This document shows, in pieces, positions 25,284 through 37,468 of a DNA stretch of 64,000 nucleotides. Each line of letters begins with the position of its first letter. The stretch's first letter is position 1. The DNA comes from Hypholoma sublateritium FD-334 SS-4 (Eukaryota; Basidiomycota; Agaricomycetes; Agaricales; Strophariaceae): NCBI GenBank assembly GCA_000827495.1, contig KN817536.1, positions 124,001 to 188,000 of the forward strand, given 5' to 3'. The notes beneath the pieces are model-generated. The model saw nothing but the letters and a program-made list of their open reading frames with translations, was not told the origin of the DNA and did no database searches. The translations under genes were made by a program, and so were the position numbers.

Positions 25284-26160
25284 ATGTCCGACAACGTTTC
25301 TGCACTAGTTCCAAGGGTGCGTACAGTCCCCTGTCCTTTCCGATCTCAGCAATACCTAGTCGCTGACGCCGTCTATTCATCTCCGGGTCGTCTGATCGTT
25401 CTTCTCGCTCGTCTAGGAGGAGGAAGTCGATGTCCACTTCGAACCCGTAATCCGACTCACCGAGCAAGTCGACACGAAAACGCACGAGGAGGACGAGGAG
25501 GTTCTTTTCAAGATGTGCGTCGGTGTAATCGACGCGATCGCTATAAATCGGGCCACTAACCCACTTGCAATCTCAAAGGCGCGCTAAGCTCTTCCGATTC
25601 GACGGAGATTCCACCGAATGGAAAGAAAGGGGAACTGGCGACGTTCGTCTCCTCGCACACAAGGATACCAAGAAGGTCAGGCTGGTGATGAGACGCGACA
25701 AGACTTTGAAAGTCTGCGCGAACCACATCAGTGAGTCTGGCGCTCCATCCGCGATAACCCGCACCTGATGGCGCATCTACAGTCTCTGGCGACATGCGAT
25801 TGCAACCCAATGTTGGATCCGACAGGAGTTGGGTCTGGAAAGTCGCTGCAGACTTCTCTGAGAACCCCCCAACGTCAGAAACCCTCGCCATCCGGTTCGC
25901 CAACCCAGAGAGTTAGTCGTGTGCACTCGATTGATGGGAAATCTTGACTAACATAATTGATCTTCTTAGATGCCGCTCTCTTCAAGACTGCCTTTGAGAA
26001 CGGCCAGAAGGCCAACCTTGGGCAGACATCTACTGACGATAAGAGTGATGCCAAAGATGACGAAGAAAAGGAAGAGGAGGAGGAGGAGGAGAAGAAGGAA
26101 GTAGAAGTCGCGGAGGAGAAGGAGAAGACCGAGACAACTGAAGAAGAGAAGAAGGACTGA
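25284..26160 (+). CDS. YRB1: Ran-binding protein 1 (RanBP1/Yrb1)
   Basis: Five exons (25284-25316, 25417-25514, 25579-25730, 25783-25911, 25970-26160) give 200 aa, the normal size. The protein is one Ran-binding domain: [62 protein letters not shown] and [20 protein letters not shown] Glu/Lys-rich acidic tail of about 45 residues follows. RanBP1 binds RanGTP in the cytoplasm and helps RanGAP release cargo after nuclear export. The KVCANH and DRSWVW motifs are diagnostic. All introns are 50 to 100 nt with GT-AG ends. Confidence 0.94.
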
Positions 26161-26449
26161 TTCTGTTATGGCGACACTTTCTCCACATCTTACTTGACTA
26201 TTACCCAAACCTTTCTGCCATACCAACCCCTTAACAATTCCTATTACCCGTCTCAAATGTTACAATCTGGCACAATACGGAGAGTTGTAAAAACATGTAA
26301 CCATCGCGCACCCCTTCTGCCTCCCGGTCTTGCTAATAGAGCTGCAGTGGAAGAGGTATATTACAACAAGATGATGCACTATCATTACATTCCTTTACAT
26401 TAAGTTGAAAATCCAGGTATACCAATACTGGTAGAAACTCATAGTAACC

Positions 26450-28821
26450 TTACAGAGTTGATGCTTTATACGCACGCTCCTCTTTTGCCCAAGTTTCCCA
26501 AAATGAAACACCCTCACCGCGTTTCCAGTATCCAGGCGGTGAGGTCCCTTTGACCGTATCGGCTGCAATGAGAACATGCGCAATGGTCTGACGGTAGCCG
26601 AAGACAGTTGAGTATCTTTACCTTCTCTTCAGAGTGAATTTGCTCACCGATCCACTAGAAAATTGAACAGGGTATGAGATTCTTATTTGTGTTGGCAGCT
26701 ACAGGATCACTTACGGTGCTTCATACATAGGTTCAAGTAGCAAAGTTTCCTGGAGATCCTCAGCAATACATCCATCGGGCTCAACACATTGATTTACCAT
26801 TATTCCTCGCAAGCCACGAGCACCACCTCCACGCTCGAACGCCTTCTTGCATATTTCATCAAGGGCAGCATTGGTAAATCGGATTTCGATGCCGGAGTAT
26901 CCAAAGAGGGATATGTATTGCGACACAAGTGAACCTTTCACTTCCGTCAAAATCCGTCGGAGATCTGGGATTGTCAATGGGGCCAGTGAAGTTATTGACG
27001 GCAGTCGCCCAACAAATTCTGGGATAAATCTTCGTGTCTTATTAGCAAATCTGCACATGCAGAATGGAATAGTCAACTATTCACCCATATTTGACAAGGT
27101 CTACAGGATTTGTTAAGATGTAAATGATGAGCGCATGCAACTGAGAGAGAGACATTACCTGCAGTTTCGACCAGATCGAGGGGGTTCTTCTGGCTCTTGC
27201 TGTTGGAAGTGAAAAAAGGCAGTGGTGATGACTCAGAGGCCAATTTGGCAGTAAATCCGATGGACTGAGGACATACATTCATAAAGACATGTCACCGAAC
27301 AAAGTAAATCCCACTCACCCCTTTTGCCATTCTTTGCTGGATGATTTTATCTAAACCCACAAAAGCCCCGCTTAAGATGAATAACACATTGGAGGTGTCG
27401 ATGTGATATACATCGGGTTTGGCTATCGTGGAAATTCAGATTAGCTACGTGATTTATGATATTGAGAAATCTTACGCGTAGCGATATGTGGTGCACGTTG
27501 CCCGCCTCTCGTAGTAGGATCCCCAGCTGAAGGTGGAATGATATCTGCAGCACCTCCCCCTTTCGCTTGCACGGTAACCACCGCGCCCTCTAGCATTCGC
27601 AGAAGAGCTTGTTGTACGCCCTCACCTCCAACGTCTCTCGAGCCTTCTGATCCAGAACTAGAGCGCCGCGCAATTTTATCAATTTCGTCAATGTACACGA
27701 TGCCGGTGCTAAAAAATCGCGTGAGATGTGGTAGCAATTCTCGAGTCTCAACTTACCTCGCGCGTACTGGATCCCAATTAGCAGCTTGAACCTTGAATGT
27801 AGGTTTATTTAGACTCAAAGAAGTCGAAGCGAAAGCTAGAAATTACCAGTCTTTGTATTGCCATATCCACGTCCTCGCCGACATCTTTTCGACGAATTTT
27901 AGGTATCGTCCTCATGAATTGAAGATATCACCTACATCCGGCCTATAAATACGTTGAGCATGGTCCGCGGATTAGGTGAAAGTTCTCACCTGCGTGAATG
28001 AGGTAGCATCGCTAATGGAAAACGGTACGTCCAACACTTTGGCCAGTGTTCGGGCAAGCAGCGTTTTCCCTAGAGCAGATGTCAGTACATTTTTTTTCTT
28101 ATTCAAGGCAAACGAAAGCCTACCAGATCCTGTCGGGCCCCTAAAATGTCTTCAGCACTGTCCCCCTCGGAAGCCTGGGCCAAGATACTCACAGTACTAG
28201 CACGTTGCTTTTCTCGAACAATGGTGCTCGTTCCCGGCTGCGTAGAGACGTCAAAGAAGGAATGCTCTTTCTCATAGGACGCAATCGGGCAGCAGCGACC
28301 CCAGATGACTCTAGAAGACCCGTTACTGTCGAATACGCCGCTTCAATATTCAGACTGCCTGTACAAACCATAGCTCGGATCAACAAGGTCGTTGGCATTG
28401 AATGTGTCGAAGTCGCCAAAACCAGCGGGAGCAATATTTGCTCGGACGCGATTGTAGTGGTTGAATACTCTATGACGGATGTCAGAACGCAGAGGTCGTA
28501 GTTCTCAAACAGAAACTTACGCGACGGAAAGAACCTTCTTTGCTTGCTCTTGGCCGACAACAAATTGGTTGAGGTATTCAACGAGCTGTGTGTGGCAAAC
28601 CGCGTTCCCGCTGAGAGGCTGACAAGTGTCCGAATTATCCTTTAACATACCTCGCGAGGTGTTGCTGCATTGGATCTAAGAGGATTATATGACTGTTCCC
28701 TATCTTCGAATTCTTGACTATAATTGCGTGGCTGAGTACGTATAGTTCGGATTGCAGATCCGGTACGGCCACGGAATGCATTGAAGCCAGCGGCGTTAAT
28801 CAAGTTGGATGACCACACCAT
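26450..28821 (-). CDS. MCX1: Mitochondrial ClpX-type AAA+ unfoldase (Mcx1)
   Basis: This gene has at least a dozen small exons. It starts at 28821 with an Arg-rich presequence-like N-terminus ([20 protein letters not shown]). [22 protein letters not shown] opens the AAA+ domain. The Walker A motif GPTGSGKT is built from a 17-nt exon (28140-28124) and its neighbours. The pore loop AGYVGEDVD needs a 7-nt exon (27942-27936). Walker B is [11 protein letters not shown], and arginine-finger and sensor 2 segments include [15 protein letters not shown] and [12 protein letters not shown] third tiny exon (26654-26648, 7 nt) leads to the C-terminal [14 protein letters not shown]. There is no N-terminal zinc-binding domain, as in other fungal Mcx1. 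An apparent frame change near 28420 is removed by a 64-nt intron. It probably works in the matrix, with or without a ClpP partner. Confidence 0.88.
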
Positions 28822-29162
28822 ATTGGTCGTTGAACGCAGTGTTACTTATACGTAGAAGGCACAGATAATGCGAGAACAGGATGGTGGCTAAAGAGTAGCG
28901 AGTCGAGTCCGAAGCAAGTCCGAAGTTAAGACCCTGGTCCCTACAAGAAGCTCAACTGACAGCAGCCGTCATACATATCTGTGTAGATGCCCAATTTGGT
29001 AAACGCATATTTGGTCGTGAATCAAAGCGATGGCAATGTCCTCTGCTTCTAATACTGATCAGCGGAGCCGAACTATAGCTTACACTGGGCAATACTCATC
29101 CAAAGTATTCAGGCACTCCAATCTAGTGCCGTCTTTCTGACAGAACTACTATTACAACAATC
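28822..29162. promoter_or_regulatory. Divergent promoter region, ClpX / Cactin, 341 bp
   Basis: Both start codons face outward from this stretch. I see no clear TATA box, repeat or RNA gene. Confidence 0.35.
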
Positions 29163-31638
29163 ATGGGAAGACGTTCCCTCTCTCCTTCTCCTCGTAGGCG
29201 GCACGAAAGCGACGAGCGACCAATGGAGCGCGATTCGCGCTCCTCTCGTCACGAAAGTAGTCGGCAGCCCAAGGAGGAGCGTCATAAGTCACGGAGAAGT
29301 CGCAGTAGAAGCAAAGAAAAGGACTCAGATAGCCACCGTCGCAAACGGGAGCGAAGCCGGAGTAGAGATGGAGAGCGCAAGGACAAAAAGTGGGTAATTT
29401 CTTCTGCACGGTGTTGCAGTCTTAATATTTAATCTCTAGACGTAAGCGGGATAAATCGGAGGAACGAAGAGCAAGAAAGGCGGAGAAGAAACGACTTCAG
29501 GAGGACGAGGAAGCGCGTCGCGTTGCTGAACTCAGCATTTACAGCGCAACTGACAACCCATTCCATGACATCAACCTTGGGCAACAGTTCAATTGGCAGA
29601 AGAAGAACGAGATGGAACGTAAGAAAGGGCTCACTTTGGCCGAAGTACAGCACAAAGACGCTGTTCGACGACAAGAAGCTAAAGAGGAGCTTGAACGACT
29701 GAATCGACGCCGGGCCGAACGTGAGGTAGAAGCTAGACTTCGTGAAGAAGAGGAAATGAGGATGTCACGACTCCAGGAATCGGCGCAGATGTCGGAGTGG
29801 CTATCTAAAGATGGGGACTTTCAATTGGAACAAGAGAGAAGAAGGGCCGCTATTCGCATCAAAGAGAAACGCGCAAAGGCTATTGATTTCTTAGCTCTGA
29901 ACCTGAAATATGTCAACGCGCCAGATGAAGACGAAGAGGATAAAGACAAAGAAGATGAAGACGCTGGGTTGGAAATTGATTTGGACGAGCCGTACAACAT
30001 ATTCGGAGTAAGTGGCGTTCACAGTATCGTTGTCTTTCTAGGAAAGTTAACATTCGCAATAGAGCCTGTCGCCCGACCAAACGCACGAACTACACGATGA
30101 TATCGAACATTATCTTACTCTAGAAACCTCAGATACCAATCTTGATTTCTGGACAGTAAGTTTGTCCGCGTAATACGTCATGCGCGTACTCACAAAATCC
30201 GTAGAACATGATGGTCGTGTGTAAAGACCGCTTGGACCAAATCGAATCAAACCAACGAATGGGAATTGCAGCAACTGCCGCAGTGGAATCCGATATCGCC
30301 AATTTGTTGTCCGGAAAAACATATGACGATTTAAGCTCTCTTCAGCGGAAGATACAGGACAAGCTTACCAGCGGGGAGCCCGTAGATACAGACTACTGGG
30401 AAGGTCTACTCAAGAAATTGTTGGTGTGGAAGGCAAAGGTACGTTAGTGACAAATAGTGTATGACCTATACATTAACCACCACTCTAGGCCAAGCTCAAG
30501 AGCCTCCATGAAGTCGTTGTTCGTAATCGATTGGAGCAATTACGGAAACGCCAACGCGACGAAGCGTTGCAAGCACAAGAAGAACTCCTTGCAGGCGTTG
30601 CAAGGCACGCATCGCGCAGGAGTGCTTTGGATGTTGCTGTTGAAACGGACACTGCCGAGGAGATTGTTCCTGTAGAAGAAATGGAAGCATATGATCGTTC
30701 CATGAGTCCTCCCTTGATAGATATAACCAAGCTCTCACCCGACGAGCGAGATATCGATATCGTACTCGAAAGGGAGGATCGCAGAATATTGGTATGTTCC
30801 TTACATGCACGTTCTTGATCGCTGCTGACAGACCAAAGTTCGAGCAACGGAGAGCTGTCGCAGCTTCTCGTTTTGTTCCGAAAGTATCTCAACCTGTTGC
30901 TGTCGAAGCTCCTGAACAAGAAGCCGCAAGTGGTGCAGACCTTGCTTCCGAAGCTCTATACAGAGCTGAGGCCGAGAAGGATCTCGACGAAGAGGAAGAG
31001 TTGTTCAATCTGGAAGAAAATATCGCCAATCCCACCACCTACAATTGGGAAGATAAATATCGTCCGCGTAAACCAAGATACTTCAATCGTGTACATACTG
31101 GATATGAGTGGAATAAGTACAATCAAACGCATTATGAGTAAGTTGGCCATTGCTATCCGTGTATTCAAACTTGTCTAATATCTCTCCAGTACGGATAACC
31201 CTCCTCCAAAGGTCGTCCAGGGATACAAGGTTTGTTTCCATGTCCGGCTTAAGTTGAAATACCAACTCAGGAATTCTCATTAATTCAGTTCAATATATTC
31301 TATCCTGATCTCATTGACAAGTCGAAGGCGCCCACCTACAAAATCGTCAAGGAGCCAGGAAATGACGAAACAGTTCTATTGCACTTCAGTGCGGGACCTC
31401 CCTACGAAGATATTGCTTTCCGCATCGTCAATCGTGAATGGGAATTCTCCCATAAGCGGTGAGGGTCACTTACCTGCCGTGAAACTCGATACTTACTTTC
31501 ATCTTTGCAGTGGGTTTCGAAGCAGCTTTGATAGAGGGTGCCTGTCCCTTTGGTTCAATTTCCGTCGCAATGTAAGCACGAATACTTATCAAGGCGAATT
31601 GGCAGTGACAAAAAAAAACCCAGTTCTATCGCAAATAG
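29163..31638 (+). CDS. Cactin, spliceosome-associated protein
   Basis: About ten exons encode roughly 640 aa. The N-terminus is Arg/Ser-rich (SPSPRRRHESDER, RRSRSRSKEK), as in splicing factors. It is followed by a helical charged region (DNPFHDINLGQQFNWQKK), a mid domain (DYWEGLLKKLLVWKAKAKLK) and the conserved C-terminal cactin domain: YNWEDKYRPRKPRYFNRV, YEWNKYNQTHYD, VVQGYKFNIFYPDLIDKS, APTYKI and FSAGPPYEDIAFRIVNREWE, ending WFNFRRNFYRK. The last four residues plus the stop come from a 15-nt coding end (31624-31638) after an intron. Cactin acts in the nucleus in splicing and, in fission yeast, telomere silencing. The first intron uses a GTGGGT donor. The C-terminal domain makes the call certain. 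Confidence 0.93.
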
Positions 31639-32177
31639 TCGCGTTCTCTTACACAGGATCGCTATCGATAGTATTATCTCGACTGTATATTTATACTCAG
31701 ACTTGACTCACCAAGTTATTCAACTCGCACATTGTACCATCCATGTTGAGGACCTATTGATATCTACCCATAACCATATTTCCCTTGGATTTGTAACTGC
31801 TGTGAAGAGACCGCCAATGTCGCCGGTGAAGAAATTTTCAAGGTAAATTCAACAGAATTCTCCATGCACACCTTGAACCTTGCTCAGAACCATGAAAGAA
31901 AAAAATAGTTGCTATACTACTATTGTTTCGATGCTGTTATTGAGTCCTCATGCATATTGTTTTCCTCTTACAACCAACATCGCCTCAATGTCGCCGACCC
32001 CTATACATGTACAAGACCACAGTGTGCGACTCGGATAATCGGCTTATCAATCAAGTGACGCGTTATGACAATCGCGTCTCCTTAAGGACCCCAACGTTCT
32101 TTCTACGCCATACTAATTTGTTCATCGCCCTTCTTCTTACACATCCGACGAAATAACACACACTCCGATATATTACA
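31639..32177. other. Intergenic stretch between Cactin and UBA1, 539 bp
   Basis: It holds the 3' flank of Cactin and the promoter of UBA1. It is AT-rich with several TATA-like runs. The small open frames here have no protein character. I see no RNA gene. Confidence 0.4.
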
Positions 32178-35100
32178 ATGGCAGAGTCTTCAAACGCTGC
32201 CAACCAAATGGACATCGATGAGACCGCCATCGATGAAGGCCTATACTCGCGTCAACTGTAAGCTTCTGTATCTTGCTTGGTCCACATTATAACGTGTTCA
32301 TTCCGTCGACCGTCAGATATGTACTAGGACACGAAGGTACCTTTCTCATGTTTTACTTGCTCTGACTCTGATTGTCTTTCAACCTTTCATTACAGCCATG
32401 AAGAAGATGGCTGCGTCTAATGTTTTGATCGTGGGCATGAGCGGTCTGGGCGTGGAGATCGGTATGACTTTCAAGCCTTACAGTATACAGTGGTTGACTG
32501 AACATATATTATAGCCAAGAATATTGTTCTTGCCGGTGTTAAAACCGTCACAATCTTTGACCCTGCTCCTGTTACTGTCCAAGATCTGAGTTCACAAGTA
32601 CGTTTGACGGGATCATCTGGGTCACTTCATGGTTTCTTATTTCTTCACAGTTCTTTTTGCGCGCCGGAGATATCGGAAAGGCGCGAGCGGCTGCGACACT
32701 TCCACGTCTAGCTGAATTGAATGCATATGTTCCCGTTCGAGATCTTGGAGGAAAGGCGGGCGACGAAGTTACAGTTGCTCTTATCAAGGGCTTCCACGTG
32801 AGTGCAATTATTTTTGACGAGTTTTCCATTTACCTGGTGGGATATTTAGGTCGTAGTACTTTGTGGGGTCTCATACAAGAAGCAACTGGAGATCAACAAC
32901 TGGACACACGAGAATGGTGTTCACTTCATTGCTGCAGAGACCAGGGGTCTTTTCGGGTACGTCTTTATTTCAATGCCCCTCAAGCTCTCTGCCCATACAA
33001 GCTATGATTAGTTCTGCATTCAATGATTTCGGCCCCAAATTTACTTGTGTCGATCCTACTGGCGAGCAACCATTGTCGGGTATGATTGTCTCCGTAGACA
33101 AGGTATACTCTTCTTAAGAGTTTCTATTCAGTTGGATACTAACTTGAACACAGGACAAGGAGGGTGTTGTCACATGCCTTGATGAGACGCGCCATGGCCT
33201 GGAGGATGGGGACTATGTAACGTTCTCTGAAGTACAAGGAATGACCGAGTTAAATGGTTGCGAGCCCCGCAAAATTACAGTCAAAGGGCCATACACGTTC
33301 AGCATCGGAGATACTTCAGGGTTGAGCGATTATAAGACTGGTGGCATCTTTTCTCAGGTCAAGATGCCCAAGCTGCTGGATTTCGTATGTTTCATCTGTA
33401 TCTCTACCGCTATTGATCCTGACCAGGATACCAGAAACCTTTAACAGAGTCTCTCAAGAGTCCAGAATTCTTCATTACTGATTTTGCCAAGTTTGACCGT
33501 CCAGCTATCCTTCACGCTGGTTTCCAAGCAATCTCAGAATTCGAGTCTCTGCACAACCGTTCTCCCAGACCAAGAAACGACGAAGATGCAGACGAGATTG
33601 TTGCATTGGCGAAGCAGCTTGATTCAGACGCGGATGAAAAGGTTTTGAAGGAAATGGCATATCAAGCTACGGGTGATTTATCGCCAATGAATGCTGTATT
33701 AGGTGGCTTTGTCGCCCAAGAAGTTCTCAAGGCTTGCTCTGCGAAATTCCATCCTACCTTTCAGCACATGTATTTCGACTCTCTGGAGTCGTTACCCAAC
33801 AATCTGCCCACTGAAGCAGATGTTCAACCTATTGGCTCGAGATATGATGGCCAAATTGCTGTTTTCGGAAAGTCTTTCCAGGACAAAATCGCGAGCCATC
33901 GCCAATTCCTCGTTGGTTCAGGTGCTATCGGCTGCGAAATGTTGAAGAACTGGAGTTTAATGGGCGTTGGCTCTGGTCCGGATGGAATCATTCACGTCAC
34001 CGACCTGGATACCATTGAAAAAAGTAATTTGAACCGTCAATTCCTTTTCCGAGCCAAAGATCTAGGTCATTTCAAAGCTGAGGTTGCCGCCGCCGCCGTG
34101 GCTGAAATGAACCCAGACTTGAAGGGGAAAATTCTTGCAAAACAGGAACCTGTTGGTCCAGCGACAGAAAGTGCGTAATTCGATTTTTCCATATGTACGT
34201 TCACGCTAAAGTGATTGTCAATTTAGACATATATGATGAAGCTTTTTTCGCTGGAATTGATGGTGTAACCAACGCTCTGGATAACGTCAAAGCTCGTATG
34301 TGGTTTAATCGTATAAATTCGCAGTTTCTAACGTTAATTACCGGAAGGCTTGTACATGGACCAACGATGTGTCTTCTACCGTAAACCCCTGCTTGAGTCT
34401 GGAACTCTTGGCACCAAAGGAAATACTCAAGTCATTATACCCAACCTGACGGAGTCGTATGCCTCTTCTCAAGATCCTCCGGAGAAAGAGACACCATCGT
34501 GCACTATCAAGAACTTCCCAAATGCTATCAATCACACCATCGAGGTTAGCTTGTCAGTTATGTCAATGTGGAACGTGACGTCAATTTTCCTTATAGTGGA
34601 GCCGAACCCAATTCGACCACTTGTTCGTCAAACCGGCACAAGCGTCAAACGCGTATCTCTCCGAACCAAACTACCTAGAAAGCACCCTAAAGTATTCGGG
34701 ACAACAAAAGGAGCAGGTCGAACAGATTGTGTCGTTCCTTGTGACAAATAAACCTTTGACCTTTGAAGAATGCATTATTTGGGCTCGTCTTCAATTTGAG
34801 CGAGACTACAACAACGATATTCGCCAGCTTCTCTTCAGCTTACCTAAAGACGCTGTAACAAGCACCGGACAACCGTTCTGGAGTGGGCCCAAGAGGGCTC
34901 CAGAGCCGTTAGTTTTCAATTCCAGCGAAGTAAGTGCATCATAATTGAATTGATCATTCATATTAATCGTTTCCCTTCCTGGCTACTAGCCTACGCACCT
35001 GGAGTATGTCATTGCCGCCGCTAACCTACATGCATTCAACTATGGTCTTCGAGGAGACAACAATCCCGCGCTCTTCCGCAAAGTTGTAGATTCTGTCATC

Positions 35101-36099
35101 GTCCCTGAATTTACTCCCAGAAGCGGTGTGAAAGTCCAAATAAACGACAGCGACCCGGTCCCTGCAGCGGAAGGAAGTACCGGTTAGTTTCCAGTTCCGT
35201 AAAGGGTGGTTGTTTTGTTAAACAAAATTTATAGATGATGACCCCGAAGATTTGACTTCGAAACTACCTTCTCCGTCATCTCTTGCAGGATATCGTTTGA
35301 ACCCATGTGAATTCGAGAAGGACGATGACACCAACCACCATATCGACTTCATCACAGCTGCTTCCAATCTCCGAGCCATGAACTACAACATTACACCGGC
35401 AGATAAGCACACCACGAAGCAGATTGCAGGAAAGATCATTCCAGCCATTGCAACCACGACGTCTCTTGTCACTGGCATGGTCTGCCTTGAACTCTACAAG
35501 GCACGTATTCTCATGTTTGGCGTCCTTCTGAGCACTGATTTCGTCCTGATAGATTATTGACGGGAAGAACAAATTAGAAGATTACAAGAACGGTTTCGTT
35601 AACCTCGCTCTGCCGTTCTTCGGATTCTCTGAGCCAATCGCAGCGGCCAAGTCCAAGTATGGCGAGACCGAGTGGACGCTTTGGGACCGCTTTGAGTTCT
35701 CGAATGATCCCACCTTGGCTGAGATCCAGCAGTTCTTCGAGGAAAACCACAAGCTCACCATCACGATGGTCAGTCAGGGCGTGAGCATGTTGTGGAACCC
35801 GTGGATTGGAAAGAAGAAGGTTAGTCCTAACGCGAGATGGATCGCAGCGCCAGATGCTCATCATTCACTTTTTTGACTCAGAGCGATGAGCGTTTGCACA
35901 TGAAATTCAGCGCGTTGGTCGAGCATGTCAGCAAGAAGCCCATCCCGCCCCACGTCAACTATCTGATTGTAGAAGTCATGGTATCCGACGAAGACGACGA
36001 GGATGTCGAGGTGAGTGGTATCATATCATTCAAAATTGGTACACGAAGTCTGATGCAACACCCATCACTCAGGTCCCCTTCATCGTCGTTCGAATTTAG
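32178..36099 (+). CDS. UBA1: Ubiquitin-activating enzyme E1
   Basis: The gene has seventeen exons and encodes about 1,010 aa, full length for E1. Exon 2 is only 20 nt (32317-32336). The inactive adenylation half begins [20 protein letters not shown]. The active half has [14 protein letters not shown] and [14 protein letters not shown] for ATP and ubiquitin binding. The catalytic cysteine lies in [18 protein letters not shown]. The later [16 protein letters not shown] leads into [21 protein letters not shown], and the C-terminal ubiquitin-fold domain ends VPFIVVRI. The LYK-to-IIDGK join needs a GC donor at 35501 (intron 35501-35552), because every nearby GT breaks a highly conserved stretch. 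The enzyme forms the ubiquitin thioester for all E2s and should be essential. Confidence 0.95.
35501..35552 (+). other. GC-AG intron in UBA1 (AAG|GCACGT...GATAG)
   Basis: The intron is 52 nt. It joins ELYK to IIDGK in phase 0. Reading through it would put LARILMFGV into the chain and then stop at 35558. The donor equals the common GTACGT with T2 changed to C. Confidence 0.85.
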
Positions 36100-37468
36100 G
36101 CACCTACTTTCACGCACACATCACATAAATAGCAATTGTACATAAAGCTTAAAAGATCTTGAGACTGTAAATGTATTTTCGTTAGACGGGCACACACGCA
36201 GAACCACCCGGACTTGAAACTGACTCATGAGGTACCCACGCTGCAGATGTCATGCGCAACAGAACAAGCATGTGCATTGCATCCGTATGTATCAGACACA
36301 AGTAGTAACATAACGGAATTGCGGCTATGTACACGAACAGACTTGCATAATTGTGCGTATGAGAAAGGGGTGACATATACGGCGAATCTGAAGGTAAGGG
36401 GGGTAAACGGGTAACGGTAGGGGGTCGGCAGGGCATGGTATGGCACGGGTTCGGAGGAACGGGTGTGGGTGGCGGGTAGAGTGAAGAGGACACGTTCGCA
36501 GGGCACGAACAGGTAATATATGAACAGATGAAGCGCAAAAGAAGGACAAACGATGTTTTTGTGCTTTTGGGAGTCGAATAAGACTCGTGACGCCACCTCC
36601 AAGGACGCAAGGGGCTAGAAAAAGACGAAGGAAAAGAGAATAAGAAAACGCGAAAAATCAAGAGTCGTAAAAATATGCCGGTACCAAGCGATAGGCGGGG
36701 GGTACCGTGACGATTAGTGTGCGTAGGTAATGAGATAAATACCGAGGGCGGGGGGCGGGCGCAGCGCGGACAACGATACAGGACATGTCAAGACGGTGAG
36801 ATAATGGTGGGCAAGTATCAACAGATGCACGCCACATTGTGCTGCAGAACAAGGCTCTAATAAAAAATGAGTCCGGCAGAATTGGAGACAGACACAAAGC
36901 TCGATTCCTAGTAGGGCGGGGCGGGGACAGGCGGGTGGCGCCACTTTCTTCATCGCACTTTCTCCGGGGCTGGGGGGGGGGGGTGGTAGTGAATGATGGG
37001 AGACGGGTGTCGAACCGGGATGGCACGGTAGCGACAGTGGATGTCGGACGGAGCGGTGTTCCGGTGACGCGGGATGGATGCGATGGATATCGGAGATAGC
37101 CCTACGTGCCCCACGGATGACGCGAATGTCTGCGAAGCTTGGGAGGAACGCCGAAAAGCGTAATAAGTGACAAGAGAATCACAGCAGCGGATGATAGCCC
37201 GTATTCACAGTGAGAAGACAGAGAGGGAGGAAATAGTACATGCACGTAACGGGAACACGGAAAGAAACGGAATAACCCAGGGGCTACTGGAGAAGGCATA
37301 TGTAGACGGGTTGCTGGTCGAGCGTAGTGTAGGTTCGATGGCGATGCTGATGACGATGACGAGAAACGGAATCTAGAGAAATAGAGGCAGAGAAAAAGAC
37401 GAGACAGGCCCCAGTGTGCGTATCAGCTCAATTGACACGTCTAGGTGCCTTGCGGGTGAGCAGTGCGT
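36100..37468. other. Long convergent 3' region, UBA1 / cyclin, 1.37 kb
   Basis: Two genes point into this stretch. The spacing is large for this window. It has a pure G run of about 13 at 36972-36984. Open frames up to 159 codons are present but are low complexity (Pro/Ser/Cys) and start without context, so I do not call a gene. A long 3' UTR of the cyclin, or a noncoding transcript, is possible. Confidence 0.4.

Noticed and set aside
28380..28500. Apparent frameshift in the ClpX gene between IAPAG and SLNIEAAYS
   Set aside because: A 64-nt GT-AG intron restores the frame exactly, so the gene is not broken.
33405..33450. Premature stop in UBA1 after LLDF
   Set aside because: Using the acceptor GATACCAG at about 33433 gives [17 protein letters not shown] in frame, so there is no break.
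34570..34585. TGACGTCA in a UBA1 intron as a regulatory site
   Set aside because: A single palindrome inside an intron near the middle of the gene has no promoter context. It is likely chance.
36182..36661. 159-codon minus-strand open frame in the UBA1/cyclin gap
   Set aside because: It is a Pro/Ser/Cys/Thr low-complexity translation with no domain, and two overlapping frames look equally coding-like.
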